Of a stretch of DNA of 64,000 nucleotides, positions 60,588-64,000 are shown piece after piece. Below the pieces are notes generated by a model. The model was not told the DNA's origin. It made no database searches and saw only the letters and a list, made by a program, of their open reading frames with translations. Positions within the stretch are counted from its first letter, which is position 1, and the number at the start of each line of letters is the position of its first letter. The translations under genes were made by a program, and so were the position numbers. The stretch is from JAMLIN01 sp964476625 (lineage in GTDB: Bacteria > Pseudomonadota > Gammaproteobacteria > Burkholderiales > Burkholderiaceae_E). The stretch spans positions 25,611 through 89,610 of the forward strand of contig CAYZBJ010000006.1 of the NCBI GenBank assembly GCA_964476625.1, written 5' to 3'.

Positions 60588-61469
60588 GTGGACCCGAGCT
60601 TCGACCTAGACCCTGCGGCCGTTCGCCGACAGTTCGACCGCCGTGCGCAACGCCTCGCGCAGGCCGATTTCCTGCTGCGCGAAGTGGAACGGCGCATGCT
60701 CGCGCGCCTCGACGTCGTCCGCCTCGTCCCCGAGCGTTGCGTCGATATCGGCTGCGGGCTGGGCAAGGGGCTGATGGCCCTGCGCCAGCGCTATCCGCAG
60801 GCCGAGGCGCTCGGCATCGACCTGTCGCCACGGATCGCGGCCGCGGCCGCGGAACTGGCCCGGCCGCCGGGGCGCGGCTTCCTGGCCCGCCTGCTGCCGA
60901 GCGAGCGCCGACCCGCCAGCGGCTGGCTCGCCGCGGACGCCGGCGCCCTGCCGCTGGCCGATGCGAGCGTGGCGCTCGCCTGGTCGAACCTCGTCCTGCA
61001 CTGGTGCGCCGATCCGATCGCCGTGCTGCGCGAGTGGCACCGCATCCTGCGTGACGACGGCTTGCTGATGTTCAGCGCCTTCGGCGTCGATACCTTGCGC
61101 GAATTGCGCGCGGCCGGTGTGCCGGTGATGCACTTTCACGACATGCACGACATCGGCGACTGGCTGCTCGCGGCCGGGTTCGCCGAGCCGGTCATGGACA
61201 TGGAATGGATCGACGTCAGCTTTCCGAGCCCGGCGGCGCTCCTCGGCGACCTGCACGCCCTCGGTGGCGATGCGCGCACCGGTCGCCGGCGCGGCCTGGC
61301 CGGGCGCAGCGCCCATGCGGGCCTGCACGAACGATTGCGTGCCCAGGCGGGCGAGGATGGACGCATCGGCCTGCGCTTCGAGATCGTCTACGGACACGCC
61401 TGGCGGGTGCGCCCGAAGGCGCGCCCGGGGCATGCGCCGATCGTGTTCACTCGCAAGGACAGGCCCTGA
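60588..61469 (+). CDS. bioC: malonyl-ACP O-methyltransferase BioC
   Basis: BioC methylates malonyl-ACP so that fatty acid synthesis can build the pimeloyl chain of biotin. The 293-residue product has VRRQFDRRAQRLAQADFLLREVERRML at the N-terminus, the SAM motif DIGCGLGKGL (about 48-57) and SNLVLHWCADPIAVLREWHRILRDDGLLMFSAFG (about 133-166), the usual BioC pattern. The start is GTG at 60588, with no Shine-Dalgarno and a TATACT 7 nt before it. No other bio gene is in the window. Confidence 0.9.
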   Translation: MDPSFDLDPAAVRRQFDRRAQRLAQADFLLREVERRMLARLDVVRLVPERCVDIGCGLGKGLMALRQRYPQAEALGIDLSPRIAAAAAELARPPGRGFLARLLPSERRPASGWLAADAGALPLADASVALAWSNLVLHWCADPIAVLREWHRILRDDGLLMFSAFGVDTLRELRAAGVPVMHFHDMHDIGDWLLAAGFAEPVMDMEWIDVSFPSPAALLGDLHALGGDARTGRRRGLAGRSAHAGLHERLRAQAGEDGRIGLRFEIVYGHAWRVRPKARPGHAPIVFTRKDRP

Positions 61470-61527
61470 GTCGGGTTCGGGACTCCTCCGGACGGGGTCG
61501 GGACTTTCGCCAGTGGTACGGGCTCGC

Positions 61528-61557
61528 TTGGAACGTTCCTGCCGCTGTGCCTATAAT
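61528..61557 (+). promoter_or_regulatory. sigma-70-type promoter of the DUF2244-cox operon
   Basis: TTGGAA (61528-61533) and TATAAT (61552-61557) are 18 bp apart, the best-matched promoter in the window. Transcription would start near 61564 and give a leader of about 27 nt before DUF2244, then run through coxB and coxA. Confidence 0.7.
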
Positions 61558-61590
61558 CTCGTTCTCGAGATTTGTTACCAGACGTGAACA

Positions 61591-62133
61591 ATGTCGGCGG
61601 CACAATGCCCGGCGGCCGGACCGAGCACGCAATATCGATGGCGCTTCGATCGGATCGGCGGCCCGGGCGAAGAAGTCCGCCAATGGGTCCTGTCACGCAA
61701 CTGCGCGCTGGGCCCGCGACAGCTTGGCGCGTGCATCGCCGGGCTGGTGGCCGTGACGCTCCTGATCGGGGTGATGTTTGCGTTGCATGGCTACTGGCTG
61801 GTGTTGCCGTTCGCGGGCATCGAAACGCTTGCCCTCGCGGCGAGCTTCCTGGTCTACAGCCGCCACGCGGCCGACCGCGAACGCATCGTGGCGGCTGGCG
61901 ATCGACTGGTTGTCGAGTGGACCTGCGGAACGCGAATCTCCAGGACCGAGCGCATCGCGAACTGGGTGCGGGTCGACTACGGTGGTCGACGGGAGGACCT
62001 GATACGGCTGATCGTCGGGGGATCGACGATCGAAGTCGGAAGGTATGTACCGGGGGAGCGACGCGGTATGCTCGCCCACGAATTACGCAGCGTGCTGGCG
62101 CAGGAGCGACGGCACTGCCGACAGGGTGTATGA
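61591..62133 (+). CDS. DUF2244 membrane protein
   Basis: This 180-residue protein has two adjacent membrane helices (about 46-65 and 68-88: LGACIAGLVAVTLLIGVMFA and VLPFAGIETLALAASFLVY) flanked by cytoplasmic parts. The later block RISRTERIANWVRVDY and IEVGRYVPGERRGMLAHELRSVL is typical of DUF2244. The family is often found just upstream of cytochrome c oxidase genes, as here, and may help assemble the enzyme, but the function is unknown. coxB follows by 16 bp. Confidence 0.85.
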   Translation: MSAAQCPAAGPSTQYRWRFDRIGGPGEEVRQWVLSRNCALGPRQLGACIAGLVAVTLLIGVMFALHGYWLVLPFAGIETLALAASFLVYSRHAADRERIVAAGDRLVVEWTCGTRISRTERIANWVRVDYGGRREDLIRLIVGGSTIEVGRYVPGERRGMLAHELRSVLAQERRHCRQGV

Positions 62134-62149
62134 AGAAACCGTGACGACC

Positions 62150-63322
62150 ATGAACCTCACCAAACTCGCAGCCTCGCTTTCGTGCTCCCGGTTGGCCACC
62201 GCCCTCCTGGTGACGTCCTTCAGCCTGCCGGCGCTGGCCGTCCAGGACATGCCGGGTGGCCCGAAAGTAAACCAGTTCAACCTCCACGACCCGGTGACCC
62301 GGATCGCCGAGGGCCAGTTCTGGCTGCACAACATGTTGCTGTGGATCTGCGTGGTGATCTTCGTGCTGGTGTTCGGCGCGATGTTCTATTCGGTCTATGC
62401 GCACCGCAAGTCCAAGGGTTTCAAGCCGGCGACCTTCCACGAAAGCACCACCGTCGAGATCGCCTGGACGGTCATCCCGTTCATCATCGTCGTCGCGATC
62501 GGCGCGATCGCCACCGGCGAGGTCATCGCCCAGAAAGACACCAGCCATGCGGATGTCACCGTCAAGGCGGTCGGCTACCAGTGGAAGTGGGGCTACGAAT
62601 ACGTCAAGGGCGAGGGCGAGGGCATCAGCTTCCTGTCGACCCTGGCGACGCCGCGCGACCAGATCGAAGGCCGGGCGCCGAAAACCGACCACTACCTGTC
62701 CGAAGTCGACAATCCGCTGGTGGTGCCGGTCAACCAGAAGGTCCGTGTCGTGACCACGGCCCAGGACGTCATCCACGCCTGGATGGTGCCGGCCTTCGGC
62801 GTCAAGCAGGACGCCGTCCCGGGCTTCGTGCGCGACGCCTGGTTCCGCGCCGAGAAGGTCGGACGCTACCACGGTTATTGCGCCGAGCTCTGCGGCAAGG
62901 ACCATGCCTTCATGCCGATCGTGGTCGACGTTCTCAGCGCCGAGGACTACAGCGCCTGGGTAGCCGCCAAGCACAAGGAAATGGCCGCCCTCGCGGACGA
63001 CCCGACCAAGGAATGGACCGAGGCGGAACTCGTCGCCCGCGGCGAGAAGGTCTATGGAGCGAACTGCGTCGCCTGCCACCAGGCCAACGGGCAGGGCGTC
63101 CAGGGCACGTTCCCTGCGCTCGATGGCTCGCCGGTCGTCAACGGCGACAGCGCGGCGCAGATCGAAGTTCTCCTAAAGGGCAGGCCAGGCACCGCCATGG
63201 CCTCGTTCGCGCAGCTCTCCGATGTCGAGCTCGCGGCGGTCATCACCTACACGCGCCATGCCTGGTCGAACCATTCGCCAGACGGCGTCGTGCAGCCGAG
63301 TGCCCTGACGGCGGCGCGCTGA
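62150..63322 (+). CDS. coxB: cytochrome c oxidase subunit II with fused cytochrome c domain (caa3 type)
   Basis: The 390-residue product has a signal peptide (cleavage after PALA near residue 28), two membrane helices (about 61-81 and 104-125), a periplasmic CuA domain with CAELCGKDH (Cys244, Cys248, His252) and a C-terminal cytochrome c domain with the haem motif CVACH at 306-310 and the axial Met in a PGTAMASF-type loop. The fused haem domain makes this a caa3-type oxidase, taking electrons from a small cytochrome c. The start is ATG 62150, with a GTG at 62141 as an alternative. coxA follows. Confidence 0.95.
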   Translation: MNLTKLAASLSCSRLATALLVTSFSLPALAVQDMPGGPKVNQFNLHDPVTRIAEGQFWLHNMLLWICVVIFVLVFGAMFYSVYAHRKSKGFKPATFHESTTVEIAWTVIPFIIVVAIGAIATGEVIAQKDTSHADVTVKAVGYQWKWGYEYVKGEGEGISFLSTLATPRDQIEGRAPKTDHYLSEVDNPLVVPVNQKVRVVTTAQDVIHAWMVPAFGVKQDAVPGFVRDAWFRAEKVGRYHGYCAELCGKDHAFMPIVVDVLSAEDYSAWVAAKHKEMAALADDPTKEWTEAELVARGEKVYGANCVACHQANGQGVQGTFPALDGSPVVNGDSAAQIEVLLKGRPGTAMASFAQLSDVELAAVITYTRHAWSNHSPDGVVQPSALTAAR

Positions 63323-63368
63323 GCGCCATTCGAGACACGGAAGACGGAACCGAAGCAGGAGCCATGAG

Positions 63369-64000
63369 ATGAGCGCCGTACTGGACCCACACGACCACGC
63401 GCACGATGACCACCACCACGCCCCGACGGGCTGGCGGCGCTGGCTCTACGCGACGAACCACAAGGACATCGGCACGATGTACCTGACGTTCTCGCTGATC
63501 ATGTTCTTCGTGGGTGGCACCAACGCGATGCTCCTGCGCGCCGAGCTGCTCCAGCCCGGCCTGCAGATCGTCCAGCCGGAGTTCTTCAACCAGCTGACCA
63601 CCATGCACGGGATCATCATGGTGTTCGGGGCGATCATGCCGGCCTGGGTCGGCTTCGCCAACTGGATGATCCCGCTGCAGATCGGCGCCTCGGACATGGC
63701 GTTCGCGCGGATGAACAACCTCAGCTTCTGGCTGTTGCCGGCGGCGGCGGTGCTGCTGGTGGTGTCCTACTTCGTCCCGGGCGGCGCGCCGGCGGCCGGC
63801 TGGACGGTGTATGCGCCCTTGTCGACCCAGATGGGCCCGGGGATGGACCTCGGCATCTTCGCGCTGCACATCATGGGCGCCAGCTCGATCATGGGGTCGA
63901 TCAACATCATCGTCACGGTGCTCAACATGCGCGCGCCGGGCATGACGCTGATGAAGATGCCGATGTTCTGCTGGACCTGGCTGATCACCGCCTACCTGCT
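63369..64000 (+). CDS. coxA: cytochrome c oxidase subunit I (N-terminal part)
   Basis: The gene runs off the right edge; 210 residues are visible. After a His-rich N-terminus (DPHDHAHDDHHHAP) comes WLYATNHKDIGTMYLTFSLIMFF (about 26-48), then LTTMHGIIMVFGAIMPAWVGFANWMIP with the first haem a His, and NNLSFWLLP and FALHIMGASSIMGSINIIVTVLNMR. All are hallmarks of subunit I. An ATG at 63364 is followed at once by a stop, so ATG 63369 is the start. It is in the same operon as coxB. Confidence 0.96.
   Translation, partial: MSAVLDPHDHAHDDHHHAPTGWRRWLYATNHKDIGTMYLTFSLIMFFVGGTNAMLLRAELLQPGLQIVQPEFFNQLTTMHGIIMVFGAIMPAWVGFANWMIPLQIGASDMAFARMNNLSFWLLPAAAVLLVVSYFVPGGAPAAGWTVYAPLSTQMGPGMDLGIFALHIMGASSIMGSINIIVTVLNMRAPGMTLMKMPMFCWTWLITAYL

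Overview
The window is 64 kb of GC-rich chromosome from a betaproteobacterium, most likely of the order Burkholderiales. This rests on gene order and family subtype rather than a marker gene: metK - two LpxL-type acyltransferases - dapF - DUF484 - xerC, dksA - hslVU, argB - HAD nucleotidase - slmA, ctpA - gpmA - rhodanese - grxC - secB - gpsA, DUF2244 - coxB - coxA, and an S-adenosylhomocysteine (SAH) riboswitch in front of ahcY. A run of 10 N shows that this is a draft assembly. No rRNA, tRNA, CRISPR array, prophage or complete insertion sequence was seen.

Layout. 1-3032: ttcA (cut by the edge), folB and a FolM-like pteridine reductase, divergent from midA and a DUF2905 protein. 3029-12873: the most accessory-looking part, with an aspartate-dehydrogenase-like protein and an aldehyde dehydrogenase facing a LysR regulator, a full Liv-type ABC importer, a CnbZ-like deaminase and an FAH-family hydrolase; it looks like an uptake-and-catabolism module of unknown substrate. 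12875-20134: selO, cca, a GST, an NDUFA9-like protein and a lytic transglycosylase on the minus strand, then 5-formyl-THF cyclo-ligase. 20070-28445: an EAL gene broken by a frameshift, a degenerate HD-GYP protein, metF, tlyA, a GNAT protein, ahcY with its riboswitch, and metK with a structured leader; this is the SAM/SAH/methyl cycle. 28744-38436: lipid A acyltransferases, dapF, xerC, a COG0523 GTPase, a cysteine-poor DksA, a STAS-like protein and the HslVU protease. 38697-46121: a degenerate alpha-carbonic anhydrase, a WcaJ-type sugar transferase, argB, a HAD phosphatase, slmA, an amidase and a small exported protein. 46439-52569: a hybrid histidine kinase, a GGDEF-EAL protein and a winged-helix/TPR regulator facing a cupin. 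52602-64000: moeB, ctpA, gpmA, rhodanese, grxC, secB, gpsA, a LOG protein, trmL, comF, bioC, and the start of a cytochrome c oxidase operon with a caa3-type subunit II.

Most striking non-genic signals: (i) a perfect 28-bp-arm palindrome inserted in frame in midA, with relatives upstream of ahcY; (ii) a dispersed element of about 100 bp with a conserved core of about 65 bp closed by stems whose sequence differs between copies while pairing is kept (36295-36391 and 59665-59764, plus a partial copy at 36408-36459); (iii) several genes whose -10-like hexamer ends only 6-7 nt before the start codon, suggesting leaderless mRNAs, including two divergent pairs; (iv) the SAH riboswitch and a possible SAM-II-like metK leader. 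Several regulatory or catalytic proteins (HD-GYP, carbonic anhydrase, DksA, histidine kinase) lack key residues.
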